Notes: a model not told the origin generated them from the letters alone. Shown: positions 52,443-62,421, numbered from the stretch's first letter. The stretch: DNA of 64,000 nucleotides from Halobaculum sp. MBLA0147 (GCF_041361345.1 NZ_JBGKAD010000001.1:2170001-2234000); one strand, 5' to 3'. Numbers and translations: made by a program.

Positions 52443-53381
52443 CTACTCCACGTAGGTGAACCACTCGTCGTGTTCGTCCGTGCGACGCTCGACGAGGTCG
52501 AAGAACGCGGTCTGAAGCTCCTCGGTGACGGGTCCACGCCCGCCGTTCCCGATCTCGACGTTGTCGACCTGCCGGATCGGCGTCACCTCGGCTGCCGAGC
52601 CGGTGAAGAACAGCTCGTCGGCGGTGTTGAGTTCCCCACGCGAGATCGACACGTCGTCGTGAACCTCGTAGCCGCGCTCTTCCGCCAGCGTGATCACGGT
52701 GTCGCGAGTGATCCCGCCGAGGATCGACTCCGAGAGTCCGGGCGTGTAGATCTCGCCGTCACGCACCAGGAAGATGTTCTCGCCGGGGCCCTCCGCGACG
52801 TTCCCCTCCTTGTTGAGGACGATGGCCTCGGTGTAGCCGTTACGGCGGGCCTCCTCCCCGGCCAACAGTGAGTTGACGTACAGGCCGGTGGTCTTCGCGT
52901 TCGTCGGGATCTGGCTGGAGGCGTGCTTGCGCCACGAGGAGACCATCACCTCGACGCCGTTCTCCAAGGCGTCCTCGCCGAGGTACGCGCCCCACGGCCA
53001 CGCGCCGATCACCACGTCCGTCGGACAGTCGCCCGGCGAGACGCCCAGCGAGTCGTAGCCGTAGTAGGCGATGGGCCGGATGTACGCGCTGTCGAGGTCG
53101 TTGCGACGGACGACCTCCAGCGTCGCCTCCGTCAACTCCTCGGGCTCGTACTCGATGTCGAGGTCGTACGGCTTCGCCGACTCGTAGAGCCGGTCCAAGT
53201 GCTCGTCCCACCGGAAGATCGCGGTCCCCTTCTCCGTGTCGTACGCCCGGACCCCTTCGAACACGCCGGACCCGTAGTGTAACGCGTGCGTCATGACGTG
53301 GGTCGTGGCGTCTTCCCAGTCCACGTACTCGCCGTTCATCCAGACGACGCCGTCCTCCTCCATCTGCTCGAAGCCGCTCAT
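52443..53381 (-). CDS. ilvE: Branched-chain amino acid aminotransferase
   Basis: A 312-residue class IV, PLP-dependent aminotransferase that makes or degrades leucine, isoleucine and valine. The catalytic Lys is in IPTNAKTTGLYVNSLLAGE, and VAEGPGENIFLVRDGEIYTP and ITRDTVITLAEERGYEV are the signature regions. HYGSGVFEGVRAY at the N-terminus binds the substrate carboxylate. The ATG at 53379-53381 with its TATA box 27 nt upstream is chosen over longer readings. The length is normal. Confidence 0.95.
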   Translation of the reverse strand: MSGFEQMEEDGVVWMNGEYVDWEDATTHVMTHALHYGSGVFEGVRAYDTEKGTAIFRWDEHLDRLYESAKPYDLDIEYEPEELTEATLEVVRRNDLDSAYIRPIAYYGYDSLGVSPGDCPTDVVIGAWPWGAYLGEDALENGVEVMVSSWRKHASSQIPTNAKTTGLYVNSLLAGEEARRNGYTEAIVLNKEGNVAEGPGENIFLVRDGEIYTPGLSESILGGITRDTVITLAEERGYEVHDDVSISRGELNTADELFFTGSAAEVTPIRQVDNVEIGNGGRGPVTEELQTAFFDLVERRTDEHDEWFTYVE

Positions 53382-53405
53382 ACCACCCGCTCGGACCCCC
53401 ACCAG

Positions 53406-53411
53406 TATAAA
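53406..53411 (-). promoter_or_regulatory. ilvE: TATA box of the aminotransferase gene
   Basis: TTTATA on the minus strand is centred 27 nt before the ATG, consistent with a leaderless transcript. The context CAGTATAAA is shared with the membrane winged-helix gene at 33.6 kb. Confidence 0.7.
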
Positions 53412-53563
53412 GTGCCAGCAATCGGCCGCTCTCCCCGTCTCTCCCGTGGATCTGTACTCGGTTCCGTGTACTCGGTAACGGGGCCGTCGCGTCGCCCGGC
53501 GACCGTGTGACGGCGTCACGCCGGAGCGGAACGTACACGTCGGTCCGGCGAGACCGCCGGAAC

Positions 53564-54313
53564 GTGTCCGATCCACCGCCCGCGTTCCTGACGACGGAGC
53601 GACTCGGCCTCCACCCGCCGACGCGCGCCGACGCCGCGTTCGTCCACCGGACGAGTCTCGACGAGCGGGTCTGGCGCACCGGGTTCACCCCGTTCCCGCG
53701 TTCGCGCGAGGCGGTCGCCGAGTTCCTCGCGGAGGGTGCCAACGGCGACGACCGCGTCGACTTCCTCGTGCGCGTCCGCGACGGCGACCCCGGAGACGGG
53801 TTCACCGACGCGGCGGCGACGCACGCCGCCGACACCGTCGACGAGGTGGCGTCCGACGACGGCAGGGACGGAGTGGTGTCCGACGACGGTACAGACGGCG
53901 CGGCGTCCAGTGACGACGACGCGGACGGAGCCGCGGCCGCCGAGTCGGCCGACCGGACGGACGACGGACCGCACCCCGACCCGGCGGGGAGACGCGCCGG
54001 GATGGTGTCGCTGACGGACGTGGACTACCGGCGGTCGAGCGCCGAGGTCGGGTACTGGCTCGCGCCGGCCGCACAGGGACACGGCTACGCGACGGCGGCC
54101 GTCGAGCGCGTGCTCACCTACGCCTTCGACACGCTCGATCTCCACCGGATCGAGGCCGAGGTTGACGCCCCGAACGACGCCTCCGTCGGCCTGTTGGAGT
54201 CGCTCGGGTTCACCCACGAGGGGACCCGCCGCGAAGTACGCGTGCTCGACGGCGAGCGCGTCGACATGCACGTCTACGGACTGCTCGCGCCGGAGTGGGA
54301 CGACGGAGACTGA
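53564..54313 (+). CDS. GNAT acetyltransferase (RimJ/RimL type) with acidic insertion
   Basis: A 249-residue N-acetyltransferase. The first strand and helix are LTTERLGLHPPTRADAAFVH. The acetyl-CoA pocket is VGYWLAPAAQGHGYATAAVE, followed by FDTLDLHRIEAEVDAPNDAS and ESLGFTHEGTRREVRVLDG, a typical RimJ-like pattern. Residues about 72-145 are an acidic Asp/Ala/Gly insertion between the second strand and the core; the protein is about 70 residues longer than usual for this reason. The GTG at 53564 gives MSDPPPAFLTTERL. The target, a ribosomal protein or small amine, is unknown. Confidence 0.83.
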   Translation: MSDPPPAFLTTERLGLHPPTRADAAFVHRTSLDERVWRTGFTPFPRSREAVAEFLAEGANGDDRVDFLVRVRDGDPGDGFTDAAATHAADTVDEVASDDGRDGVVSDDGTDGAASSDDDADGAAAAESADRTDDGPHPDPAGRRAGMVSLTDVDYRRSSAEVGYWLAPAAQGHGYATAAVERVLTYAFDTLDLHRIEAEVDAPNDASVGLLESLGFTHEGTRREVRVLDGERVDMHVYGLLAPEWDDGD

Positions 54314-54413
54314 ACTCCCGAGTGGGACGGCGCGAACCACACCCACCGAGTCGACGCGTGCCGCCTGCCGCCTCCCGGTCGCTTTTCCACGCGCCGACGA
54401 ATCGGGCGAGTGG

Positions 54414-55613
54414 ATGGGGACGACACTCGGCGAGCGCGTGCGGTCGTTGGTCGCGTTCGACGCCTTGGTGTTGTCGGCGCTACTCTGGTTCCTCGCGAAG
54501 TTCCTCCGGTACGCGTTCCCGCCGCTGTTCCCGACGTTCGCGTCGGAGTTCGGCGTCTCGAACGCCCTGTTGGGCACCGCGTTCACGGTGATGATGACCG
54601 TCTACGCCGCGATGCAGTTCCCCAGCGGCGCGCTCGCGGACCGCCTCGGCGCGGTGACGGTCGTCGTCGCCGGCGCCTGTGTCGCTGCGACCGGCGCGCT
54701 CGCGTTGGTGGTGCCGGTGCCGTTCGCCGCGCTCGTCGGCGCGATGGTACTCGTCGGCCTCGGCACCGGCGCGCACAAGACCGTCGCCGTCAGACTGCTC
54801 TCCCGGACCTACCCCGCCCGGACGGGACGCGCGCTCGGCGTTCTCGACACCTTCGGCGCGTTCGGCGGGGTGGCGGCGCCGGCGGCGGTCGTCGCCGTCA
54901 CCGCCCGCGCCGAGTGGCACACGCTCTTCCTCGCCGCCGGACTCGCCGGACTGGCACTCGCGGCGGCGTTCCGACTGCGTGCGCCCCGCCGAGTGCCCGA
55001 ACCGCCGGCGGCGACCGACGACGGCGTCGACCCGCGTGCGTACCTCGCGCTGTTCCGGGACGCGCGGTTCGCGACGTTCGTCGGCGTGACGCTGGCGTTC
55101 TCGTTCGCGTACAACGGCGCGGTGGCGTTCCTCCCGCTGTACCTCGCCGAGCGCGGGGGGCTCGACGCCGCCACCGCGTCGCTGCTGTACAGCGGGCTGT
55201 TCGTCGTGAGTCTCGTCCAGCTCGTCACCGGCGACCTCTCGGACCGCGTCGGTCGCCTCCCGGTGATCGGCGCGACGCTGGGGCTCGCCGCGACGGGCCT
55301 GGTCACGCTCGTGGTGCTGGGCTCGGCTGGCCTCCTCCCGTTGGGTGCCGCGGTCGTCGCGCTCGGACTCGGGAGCCACGGGTTCCGCCCGGTCCGCGGC
55401 GCGTACCTCTCGGCGGTGATCCCCGAGTCCGTCGCGGGCGGCGGACTGGGTGTCGTCCGCACGCTGTTGATGGGTGCCGGCGCGGTCGCGCCGGCGATCG
55501 TCGGGGTCGTCTCCGACCGTCGCGGCTTCGGCGCGGCGTTCCTGCTGTTGGCCGTCTCGATGACGCTGGCCGCGGTGTTGACCGGTGTGGTCGCGCTGCT
55601 CGACACGGAGTGA
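54414..55613 (+). CDS. Major facilitator superfamily transporter
   Basis: A 399-residue transporter with twelve predicted helices. The MFS loop motif between helices 2 and 3 reads FPSGALADRLGAVTVVVAG, and its second-half copy is VTGDLSDRVGRLPVIGATLG. FRPVRGAYLSAVIPES resembles the conserved loop of drug/metabolite exporters. The ATG at 54414 is chosen; a longer reading enters the GNAT gene. The substrate is unknown. It follows the GNAT gene by 100 nt on the same strand. Confidence 0.85.
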   Translation: MGTTLGERVRSLVAFDALVLSALLWFLAKFLRYAFPPLFPTFASEFGVSNALLGTAFTVMMTVYAAMQFPSGALADRLGAVTVVVAGACVAATGALALVVPVPFAALVGAMVLVGLGTGAHKTVAVRLLSRTYPARTGRALGVLDTFGAFGGVAAPAAVVAVTARAEWHTLFLAAGLAGLALAAAFRLRAPRRVPEPPAATDDGVDPRAYLALFRDARFATFVGVTLAFSFAYNGAVAFLPLYLAERGGLDAATASLLYSGLFVVSLVQLVTGDLSDRVGRLPVIGATLGLAATGLVTLVVLGSAGLLPLGAAVVALGLGSHGFRPVRGAYLSAVIPESVAGGGLGVVRTLLMGAGAVAPAIVGVVSDRRGFGAAFLLLAVSMTLAAVLTGVVALLDTE

Positions 55614-55746
55614 CCGGTTTCGACTCGCGGCGGCCGGCGAGTCTCCCGACGACGGCGGCCGGTGTCACGACCACTCGACCCCTCCGAGTGTCCACGAGCG
55701 TGTGTACAGAAAGGCCTATCAGACCCACAGGTGAACACGAACGCGA

Positions 55747-58005
55747 ATGGCGCTCGACGACGCGGATCGAGAGTTGGTCGAGTCGGAACTCGGGCGCGAG
55801 CCGACCCGAGCGGAGGCGGCGTTGTTCGAGAACCTCTGGAGCGAGCACTGCGCGTACCGTTCCTCGCGGCGGCTGCTGACCGCCTTCGACAGCGAGGGCG
55901 AGCAGGTCGTCGTCGGCCCCGGCGACGACGCCGCCGTGGTCGCGGTGCCGACGCCCGCGGGCGACGACGAGGCGTCGGAGGCGGACGACGGCGAGGGGTC
56001 GGAGACGAACGACGGCGAGGGATCAGAGACGGACGACGGGCAGGCGTCGGGGACGAACGACGACGAGGCGTCGGAGACGTACCTCACGTTCGGGATCGAG
56101 AGTCACAACCACCCGTCGTACGTCGACCCGGTCGACGGGGCGGCGACCGGCGTCGGCGGGATCGTCCGCGACACGATGTCGATGGGCGCGTACCCGATCG
56201 CGCTGTTGGACGCGCTGTACTTCGGCGACTTCGACGCCGATCACTCGCGGTACCTCTTCGAAGGGGTCGTCGAGGGAATCTCTCACTACGGCAACTCCAT
56301 CGGCGTCCCGACGGTCGGCGGGAGCGTCGCCTTCCACGAGGACTACGAGGGGAACCCGCTCGTCAACGTCGCCTGCGTCGGCCTGACCGACGCCGACCGA
56401 CTCGTCACCGCCGACGCGAAACGACCGGGGAACCGGCTCGTCTTGGTCGGGAACGCGACGGGCCGCGACGGCCTCGGGGGCGCGTCGTTCGCCTCCGAGG
56501 ACTTAGACGAGGACGCCGAGACGGAGGACCGCCCGGCCGTGCAGGTGGGCGACCCGTACGCGGAGAAGCGGCTGATCGAGTGCAACGAGGCGCTGTTGGA
56601 CGAGGATCTGGTCGTCGCCGCACGCGACCTCGGGGCCGCCGGGCTCGGCGGGGCCGCCTCCGAGATGGTCGCGAAGGGTGGGCTGGGCGCCGAGATCGAC
56701 CTCGGTGCGGTCCACCAGCGCGAGCCGAACATGAACGCGACGGAGATTCTCCTCGCGGAGAGTCAAGAACGGATGTGTTACGAGGTCGCGCCCGACGACG
56801 TCGAGCGGGTCCGCGCGCTCGCCGACCGGTTCGACCTGGGCTGTTCCGTGATCGGTGAGGTGACCGCCGCCGACGCGTTCGTCTGCACGTTCGACGGCGA
56901 GACGGTCGTCGAGGCCGACGCCGAGTTCCTCGGTGACGGGGCACCGGCCAACGATCTCGAACGCGCTGCGCCGCCGGAGCCGGAGCGGGCCCTGCCGGAC
57001 GTTGGGGTCGCCGAGGCCGTCGAGACGCTGCTCGCGAGTCCGAACACGGCCTCGAAGGAGTGGGTGTACCGGCAGTACGACCACGAGGTCGGCGTGCGGA
57101 CGGCGACGCGGCCGGGCGACGACGCGGCCGTGTTGGCGCTGCGGGAGGCGGACTGCGGGCTGGCGCTGGCGGCCGGCTCGGAGCCGAACTGGACCGCCGC
57201 CGCGCCGTACGAGGGAGCGCGTGCGGTGGCCGTCGAGACCGCGACGAACCTCGCGGCGAAGGGGGCGGAGCCGCTGGCGGCCGTCGACTGTCTGAACGGC
57301 GGTAACCCCGAAGACCCCGAGACGTACGGCGGCTTCGCGGCCGCGGTCGACGGGCTCGCGGACGCCTGTGCGGCGCTGGACCTGCCGGTGGTCGGCGGCA
57401 ACGTCTCGCTGTACAACGACTCCGAGAGTGGGCCGATTCCGCCGACGCCGACGCTGGCGGCCGTCGGGACGCGGCCGGACGCCGACGCACCGCCGGCCGC
57501 CGCGAGCGGCGACGGGACGCTCGTCGTCGTCGGGGACCCCGTGCTGGGTGGTGACGCAGAGCCACGACTCGGCGGCTCGGAGTACCTCGCGCAGTTCGGT
57601 GGCTCGGACCGGTTCCCGGCGCCGCCCGCGGAGCCGCGCGCGACCGTCGACGCGGTGCGAGAGGCGGTCGCGGCCGACCACGTCCGGGCGGCCCACGACG
57701 CGAGTCACGGCGGCTTGCTCGTCACGCTCGCCGAGATGGTGACACCGGACGCGGGCGTGTCGGTCGCGTTCGACGACCCGAACCCGCTGGCGCGGGCCGT
57801 CTCGGAGCGTGCGGGGCGCGTGGTCGTCGAGACGACGGCTCCCGACGCACTCGAAGCGTCGGTGCCGGCGGACGTGCCGACGGCACGGCTCGGGACCACC
57901 GACGAGACGGGTCGGTTCGAGGTGGGCGTCGGCGCGGAGACACTGACCTACGACGCCGCGGAGATCGCCGACCTACGGGCGACGATCGAGCGCGAGCTGG
58001 CCTGA
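55747..58005 (+). CDS. purL: Phosphoribosylformylglycinamidine synthase subunit PurL
   Basis: A 752-residue PurL, which with PurQ and PurS turns FGAR into FGAM in purine synthesis, using ATP and glutamine-derived ammonia. It keeps [61 protein letters not shown] and [14 protein letters not shown]. Residues about 73-110 are an acidic insertion of eight-residue repeats ([24 protein letters not shown]) coded by 24-bp DNA repeats and placed directly before the substrate strand. No purQ or purS lies nearby. The ATG is the first in frame. Confidence 0.95.
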   Translation: MALDDADRELVESELGREPTRAEAALFENLWSEHCAYRSSRRLLTAFDSEGEQVVVGPGDDAAVVAVPTPAGDDEASEADDGEGSETNDGEGSETDDGQASGTNDDEASETYLTFGIESHNHPSYVDPVDGAATGVGGIVRDTMSMGAYPIALLDALYFGDFDADHSRYLFEGVVEGISHYGNSIGVPTVGGSVAFHEDYEGNPLVNVACVGLTDADRLVTADAKRPGNRLVLVGNATGRDGLGGASFASEDLDEDAETEDRPAVQVGDPYAEKRLIECNEALLDEDLVVAARDLGAAGLGGAASEMVAKGGLGAEIDLGAVHQREPNMNATEILLAESQERMCYEVAPDDVERVRALADRFDLGCSVIGEVTAADAFVCTFDGETVVEADAEFLGDGAPANDLERAAPPEPERALPDVGVAEAVETLLASPNTASKEWVYRQYDHEVGVRTATRPGDDAAVLALREADCGLALAAGSEPNWTAAAPYEGARAVAVETATNLAAKGAEPLAAVDCLNGGNPEDPETYGGFAAAVDGLADACAALDLPVVGGNVSLYNDSESGPIPPTPTLAAVGTRPDADAPPAAASGDGTLVVVGDPVLGGDAEPRLGGSEYLAQFGGSDRFPAPPAEPRATVDAVREAVAADHVRAAHDASHGGLLVTLAEMVTPDAGVSVAFDDPNPLARAVSERAGRVVVETTAPDALEASVPADVPTARLGTTDETGRFEVGVGAETLTYDAAEIADLRATIERELA
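55969..56080. repeat. purL: 24-bp coding tandem repeat inside purL
   Basis: About four and a half degenerate 24-bp units encode acidic eight-residue repeats within the PurL N-terminal region. Unit length is a multiple of three, so copy-number change would not break the enzyme's frame. Confidence 0.7.
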
Positions 58006-58055
58006 GGTCGTCCCGCCGTCGCCGGATTCAAGCCACCAGCCGCGGAGACGCGGAC

Positions 58056-58922
58056 GTGAACAGACGCCGCCTCCTCCAGTACGGCCTCCCGGCCGTGTGT
58101 GGCCTCGGTGGTGTCGGCGGCCTGCTGACGACGAGTCTCCGCGTCGAGGCGTTCGACTTCGAGACGAGTTACGACCGGCCACAGTTCCCGTGGGCACTGT
58201 GCGTCGTCGACGGACGCGATCCGGATCACCCGAACGAGGAGCGACCGGCCGAGACGACGCCGGTGTCGTCGTTCGCGCCGGCGGTCGACCGCCGGCTCCG
58301 ATCGGCCGCGGCCGACGGAGACACCGGGTTCGAGCGCGAGCCGACCAGACTCCGTGCGGCGCTGTCGGACGTGACGTGGGTCGACGGGTTCGCCGACGGC
58401 GAGGTGCGTGCGTTCGCGGTGGTCCCGACCGGCGCCGACGGCCCGCCGCCAGTGGCCGTCGAGGCGACGCGCTCGGGCGACGCCGCCGCGCCCGCGTCGC
58501 CGGTGACCTTCGGGTTGACGGCGCGCAACCGGAGCGAGCGTACGGTGGTGGTCCACGCCGGCCCACGACCCCCGTTCGGTGCCGTCTGGCTCGACGAAGT
58601 CGACGGGACGACCGGTGACGGGTTCCCGCTGTTCCCACCGGACGAACTGCTGGCGCACGCGCCGTGGCTGAGTCACGCCGTCACCACGCCCGGGACGAAC
58701 GAGCGGTACGAGCCCGGAGACGCGACGACGCGGCGGTACCAACTCCGGGCGACCGAGGAGGCAGCCGAGCCGGGGCGCTACGAGGCGACCGGTTCGTTCG
58801 GGTTCGGGACGCTCGTCCCGCCGGGACCGGACGAGGGGGACATCCAGGTCGCGTCGTCGCCGTCGGTCGGCACGTGGTCCGTCGAGTGGACTGCGACGGT
58901 CGAACTCGGTCGCCCGTGGTAG
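58056..58922 (+). CDS. Exported hypothetical protein with a Tat-like signal
   Basis: A 288-residue protein beginning MNRRRLLQYGLPAVCGLGGV, a twin-arginine signal of the kind favoured by haloarchaea. The rest is beta-rich and acidic (WALCVVDGRDPDHPNEERPA, FGFGTLVPPGPDEGDIQVAS) with no domain I recognise. A Cys in the signal region (AVCGLGG) might be a lipobox. The GTG at 58056 directly precedes the twin Arg. The function is unknown. Confidence 0.7.
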   Translation: MNRRRLLQYGLPAVCGLGGVGGLLTTSLRVEAFDFETSYDRPQFPWALCVVDGRDPDHPNEERPAETTPVSSFAPAVDRRLRSAAADGDTGFEREPTRLRAALSDVTWVDGFADGEVRAFAVVPTGADGPPPVAVEATRSGDAAAPASPVTFGLTARNRSERTVVVHAGPRPPFGAVWLDEVDGTTGDGFPLFPPDELLAHAPWLSHAVTTPGTNERYEPGDATTRRYQLRATEEAAEPGRYEATGSFGFGTLVPPGPDEGDIQVASSPSVGTWSVEWTATVELGRPW

Positions 58923-59034
58923 CTCGACCGCGAGCGGTGCCAGTGGCGACGGCGGAGACGACGCCGCCGGGAGTCGACGCCGATTCGACCCGACGCTCGG
59001 AGCGCGAGCGGTGACGGCGGTGTGCCGTCGCCGC

Positions 59035-59196
59035 CTACCCGAGGAGTAAAAGCGGCAGTCCGAAGACGACGAGCAGTCCCACGAGCGCGACGACGGCGCC
59101 GGTGCCGACGGCGGACGTCGAGAACGCCTGCATCGGGCTGGTGACACGCTCGTCGTCGAACTCCTTGTAGTGGTCGTGGTCGTGGTGGTCGGCCAT
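59035..59196 (-). CDS. Small His-rich membrane protein
   Basis: A 53-residue protein with a His/Asp-rich start (MADHHDHDHYKEFDDERVTS) and one membrane helix (GTGAVVALVGLLVVFGLPLL). Similar small haloarchaeal proteins with the same plan exist (I recall DUF7550). The His cluster could bind a metal, but this is unproven. The gene lies between the exported protein and the AIM24-like gene. Confidence 0.68.
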   Translation of the reverse strand: MADHHDHDHYKEFDDERVTSPMQAFSTSAVGTGAVVALVGLLVVFGLPLLLLG

Positions 59197-59372
59197 ACTC
59201 GCGGGTGACGTGCGCGGCCACTTGACCGTGCCGTTTCGACCGGTCGGACTCACTCGTTCGGCGTCGCCGCCGGATCCACCACTCGGCCGGCGTCGCCGCC
59301 AGGTCCGGCACTCGGCCGGGACCCTTCGACCGTTCGGGACGACTCGACCGCACCGCTCTGGGCGGCGACGAC

Positions 59373-60032
59373 TCAGGCGGTCGACTGACGGAAGACCGCC
59401 GGGTCCCGCGTCTGGAGCCAGACGCGGCCGGACCCCTCGAACCGTGTCACGAACCCCTCGCCGCCCAGCAGTGTCGACTTGATCGAGGAGTCTTTCGTCC
59501 GGCTCACGTCCAGGGACGCCGTCCACGCGAGGAGGTGGTCCTCGTCGACCACCAGCGGTGCTCCCTCGTCGACGCGCTCCGAGCGGAGTCCGCCGAACGC
59601 GGACAGGAACGCGCTCCCGTCCCCGGCGAGTCGGAGGACGGTCACCTCGCCCGACGAGAGGACGTTGCCCGCCTCGTTGGCGGCCGTCGACTTCTCGACG
59701 CCGTCCGTCCAGGCGACGACACCGCCCGACTGGACCTTCAGCGGCCCGTCGGCACCCACGTCGAGCCGCGTCACGTCGCCCGGTTCGTCCGGCGCGAGCG
59801 TCACCGTCCCCGGGCCGTCCGTCGCGGTGAACGTACTCTCTAGGACGTCTCGTTCGTCGCTGAGCGCGTTCGTCACGAGCCCCGCGACGCCGTCACTGGT
59901 GCCGCTCGTCTCGCTCTCGACGGTCGCGGACCGCGAGAGGAACGCACCCGGATCGGCAGTCACCGACTCACCCTGATCGAGCGACACGACGACCACCGCA
60001 CCGACGGGTCGGTTTTCGACCGTGAACTCCAT
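59373..60032 (-). CDS. AIM24 family protein
   Basis: A 219-residue protein of the AIM24/TIGR00266 beta-sandwich family, characterised by long beta strands and Gly loops: MEFTVENRPVGAVVVVSLDQ, KVQSGGVVAWTDGVEKSTA, SAFLSAFGGLRSERVDEG and TRFEGSGRVWLQTRDPAVF. The family includes a mitochondrial inner-membrane factor and bacterial proteins of unclear role. The Asp- and Ser-rich region at about 35-60 fits a haloarchaeal version. The ATG is at 60030-60032. The molecular function is unknown. Confidence 0.85.
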   Translation of the reverse strand: MEFTVENRPVGAVVVVSLDQGESVTADPGAFLSRSATVESETSGTSDGVAGLVTNALSDERDVLESTFTATDGPGTVTLAPDEPGDVTRLDVGADGPLKVQSGGVVAWTDGVEKSTAANEAGNVLSSGEVTVLRLAGDGSAFLSAFGGLRSERVDEGAPLVVDEDHLLAWTASLDVSRTKDSSIKSTLLGGEGFVTRFEGSGRVWLQTRDPAVFRQSTA

Positions 60033-60140
60033 ACACGGGTGGACGGTGGGTGACGTGTAGTATCCGACGGCCGGTCTCGCACAGCGAGACACTCCCTGCG
60101 ACCCGAACCACTTTGAACGACTGTGCACACGGCGGGAACG

Positions 60141-60389
60141 ATGCCGACGAAGACGACCGGGTCTCACACCGCCTCCGCGCTCGTCGCACTGTTCGCCAGC
60201 AGCGTCCTGTCGAAGTACGTTCACGCGGTGACACCGTCGTTGACGGAGGCGTCGACGACCGCGTTGCGGGTCGTCGACGCGATCCCCGCCGTCGCCGTCC
60301 CGACGGACACCCGTGCCGCCGGTGCCGTGTTCGTGATCGTCGCCGTCACGGTCGCGTGGGAGGTCGCCCACTGGATCCGAACGCGGTGA
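60141..60389 (+). CDS. Small membrane protein
   Basis: An 82-residue protein with two hydrophobic segments (SALVALFASSVLSKYVHAVT and AAGAVFVIVAVTVAWEVAHW). No family is recognised. The ATG at 60141 is preferred to a GTG six codons before it. It is divergent from the AIM24-like gene and precedes the TatD-like gene, with no sign of coupling. Confidence 0.6.
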   Translation: MPTKTTGSHTASALVALFASSVLSKYVHAVTPSLTEASTTALRVVDAIPAVAVPTDTRAAGAVFVIVAVTVAWEVAHWIRTR

Positions 60390-60467
60390 CTGCAGAGTCC
60401 AGGCTCTCCGTGTGGCGCCCGTCCGCTCCGTCACACGTACAACCGACGCCCACCAACGAGTGCGTCG

Positions 60468-61319
60468 ATGGAGCGACTCGACACACCCGTCTTGGACGAC
60501 CACCTCCACCTCGACCCCGAGCGGGGCCGTGGGATGGACGCCGTCGACGACTTCGCCCGACTCGGCGGCACCCACCTCCTCGTCGTCAACAAGCCGTCGT
60601 GGCACCTCGGGGACCTCCCGGCGGCGGGCGAGGACTTCGCGCACGTCTTCGATACGACCTGCGACGTGGTGGCACGCGCAGACGAGCGCCTGCCGGGGCG
60701 CGCCTGGCCCGTGTTGGGTGTCCACCCGGGACTCGTCTCGCGACTCGTCGAGGACGGGTACGACCCGGAGACCGCCGGCGAGATCATGCGTGCGGGGCTG
60801 TCGCGGGCCGCCGACTACGTCGCCGACGGCCGCGCGCTGGCGTTGAAGTCCGGGCGCCCACACTACGACGTGTCCGACGCGGTGTGGGCGGCCTCGAACG
60901 AGACGACACGCCACGCCTTCGAACTGGGCGCCGAACACGACTGTGCCGTCCAACTCCACACGGAGGCGTCGCGCGAGCAGTCCGACCTGGCCGCGTGGGC
61001 CGAAGAGCGGGGACTCCCCGCTCACCGCGTCGTCAAACACTACGCGTACGGGGAGTTGACGGGACCGACGCCGAGTGTGATGTGCGAGAAGGAGTACCTG
61101 CGGACGGCGGTCGACCGCGGCGAGCCGTTCCTGATGGAGACGGACTTCGTCGACGACCCGGACCGGCCCGGTGCGGTGATGGGGCCGAAGACGGTGCCGC
61201 GTCGCGTCCGGTGGCTGCTGGCGGACGGCCACGACGAGGCGGTCCGTCTCGCCCACGTCGAGACACCTCGCGAGGTGTACGGGATCGACACCGAGGCGAC
61301 GCTCGACCGCGACGACTGA
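60468..61319 (+). CDS. TatD-related metal-dependent hydrolase
   Basis: A 283-residue amidohydrolase-fold protein. The N-terminal metal motif is LDDHLHLDPERG (H12, H14). Later ligands are likely in CAVQLHTEASREQ, RVVKHYAYGEL and FLMETDFVDDPDRPG. TatD proteins are DNases or peptide hydrolases; the archaeal branch here lacks a characterised member that I can name. The haloarchaeal start MERLDTPVLDDHL is typical. It is followed by a convergent methyltransferase gene. Confidence 0.83.
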   Translation: MERLDTPVLDDHLHLDPERGRGMDAVDDFARLGGTHLLVVNKPSWHLGDLPAAGEDFAHVFDTTCDVVARADERLPGRAWPVLGVHPGLVSRLVEDGYDPETAGEIMRAGLSRAADYVADGRALALKSGRPHYDVSDAVWAASNETTRHAFELGAEHDCAVQLHTEASREQSDLAAWAEERGLPAHRVVKHYAYGELTGPTPSVMCEKEYLRTAVDRGEPFLMETDFVDDPDRPGAVMGPKTVPRRVRWLLADGHDEAVRLAHVETPREVYGIDTEATLDRDD

Positions 61320-61433
61320 GGCGAGAGCGGGAGCCGACCAGCGAAATTGGGTACCCGGCGACGAGCGGGGGCCGACGACGACCGGGGGCCGGCGACGAGC
61401 GGACAACCGGCGGCGCTCGGCTCGCGACGACAC

Positions 61434-62276
61434 TCACTCTGCCGGTCGCGCGACGAAGACGGTCCGGGCGTCGTCGTCGGGACCGAAGCCCTCGTGTGTC
61501 TCCACGGACAGGCCGGCGTCGACGAGTGCCGACCGGACGGTCTCGTCGTCGAACGGCGTCATCGGACGACTGTCGACGAACGGCTCGCCGTCGGGTGGGA
61601 AGACGACGGCGTCCCAGTCGAGTCGGCCGTCGGGGCGCGGATGCATCTGGACGATCCGGGCGTACGTCCCGGCGGGGCCTTCGCCCACGTCGAGCGCCGG
61701 GTAGTCGTGACCGTCCGGCGGGAGATCGGACACGTCGAAGACGAGGAGGCCGTCGTCCGCCACGCGGTCCGCGAGGGTGGCGACCGCCGCGTCGAGTGCC
61801 GCAGGTGGGAGGTGGTTGAGCACGCCACGGAACGCGACGACCACCGGGAAGGTGCCCGCGACCGGCAGCTCCGGGAGGCCGCCGACGACGAAGTCGGCGT
61901 CGAGCGACGGTGCCTTCTCGCGGGCGTAGTCGACGACCGCCCGGTTCGGGTCGACGGCGGTCGGCGCGAACCCCGCCGCCGCGAGTCGTCGGGTGTGCTC
62001 GCCCGTCCCGCACCCGACCTCCAACAGCGGGACGCCGTCGACCTCGGTCGCGGGGTCGTCGGTCTCGGCCAGACACGCGTCGCCCGTCCCCGCCACGGCC
62101 CCGTCCGCGGCCGCCACATCCACGGCCGCTCCGTCCGCGACTGCTCCGTCCGCGACCGCGCAGACGCCGTGTCGCTCGGCGGCCGCCAACAGGAACGACA
62201 CGTCGCGGTCGTAGTCCCACTCCGACTGGATCGTGTCGTACAGCGCCGGGAACTCCGAGTACAGGCGGTCGGTCAC
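61434..62276 (-). CDS. SAM-dependent methyltransferase with low-complexity insertion
   Basis: A 280-residue class I methyltransferase. Motif I is LLEVGCGTG at 84-92, then TAVDPNRAVVDYAREKAPSL, the acceptor loop FRGVLNHLPPAAL, and GLLVFDVSDLPPDGHDYP. The substrate cannot be read. Residues 39-80 are an Ala/Val/Asp/Gly repeat insertion (AVADGAVADGAAVD) before motif I. The GTG at 62274-62276 is chosen, giving MTDRLYSEFPALYD, a normal start; the longer frame is not protein-like. The gene is convergent with the TatD-like one. Confidence 0.8.
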   Translation of the reverse strand: MTDRLYSEFPALYDTIQSEWDYDRDVSFLLAAAERHGVCAVADGAVADGAAVDVAAADGAVAGTGDACLAETDDPATEVDGVPLLEVGCGTGEHTRRLAAAGFAPTAVDPNRAVVDYAREKAPSLDADFVVGGLPELPVAGTFPVVVAFRGVLNHLPPAALDAAVATLADRVADDGLLVFDVSDLPPDGHDYPALDVGEGPAGTYARIVQMHPRPDGRLDWDAVVFPPDGEPFVDSRPMTPFDDETVRSALVDAGLSVETHEGFGPDDDARTVFVARPAE

Positions 62277-62391
62277 ACTCCCCGGTCGCGAGGCGAGCGA
62301 CGAGAGTCCCGCGGGCGTTCTCGCCGTGTGACACACCCCAGGACCCGGTGTGGGCCGTCGTGACGGGCACGAGAGGGGGCGATACGGAGGG

Positions 62392-62397
62392 CTTATG
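62392..62397 (+). promoter_or_regulatory. TATA-like box of the DUF2150 gene
   Basis: CTTATG lies 25-30 nt before the ATG. The longer word CTTATGCC recurs at the same distance before the next gene, so the two may share a promoter type. Confidence 0.55.
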
Positions 62398-62421
62398 CCG
62401 GAGGCACCGAACGTCTTGCGT

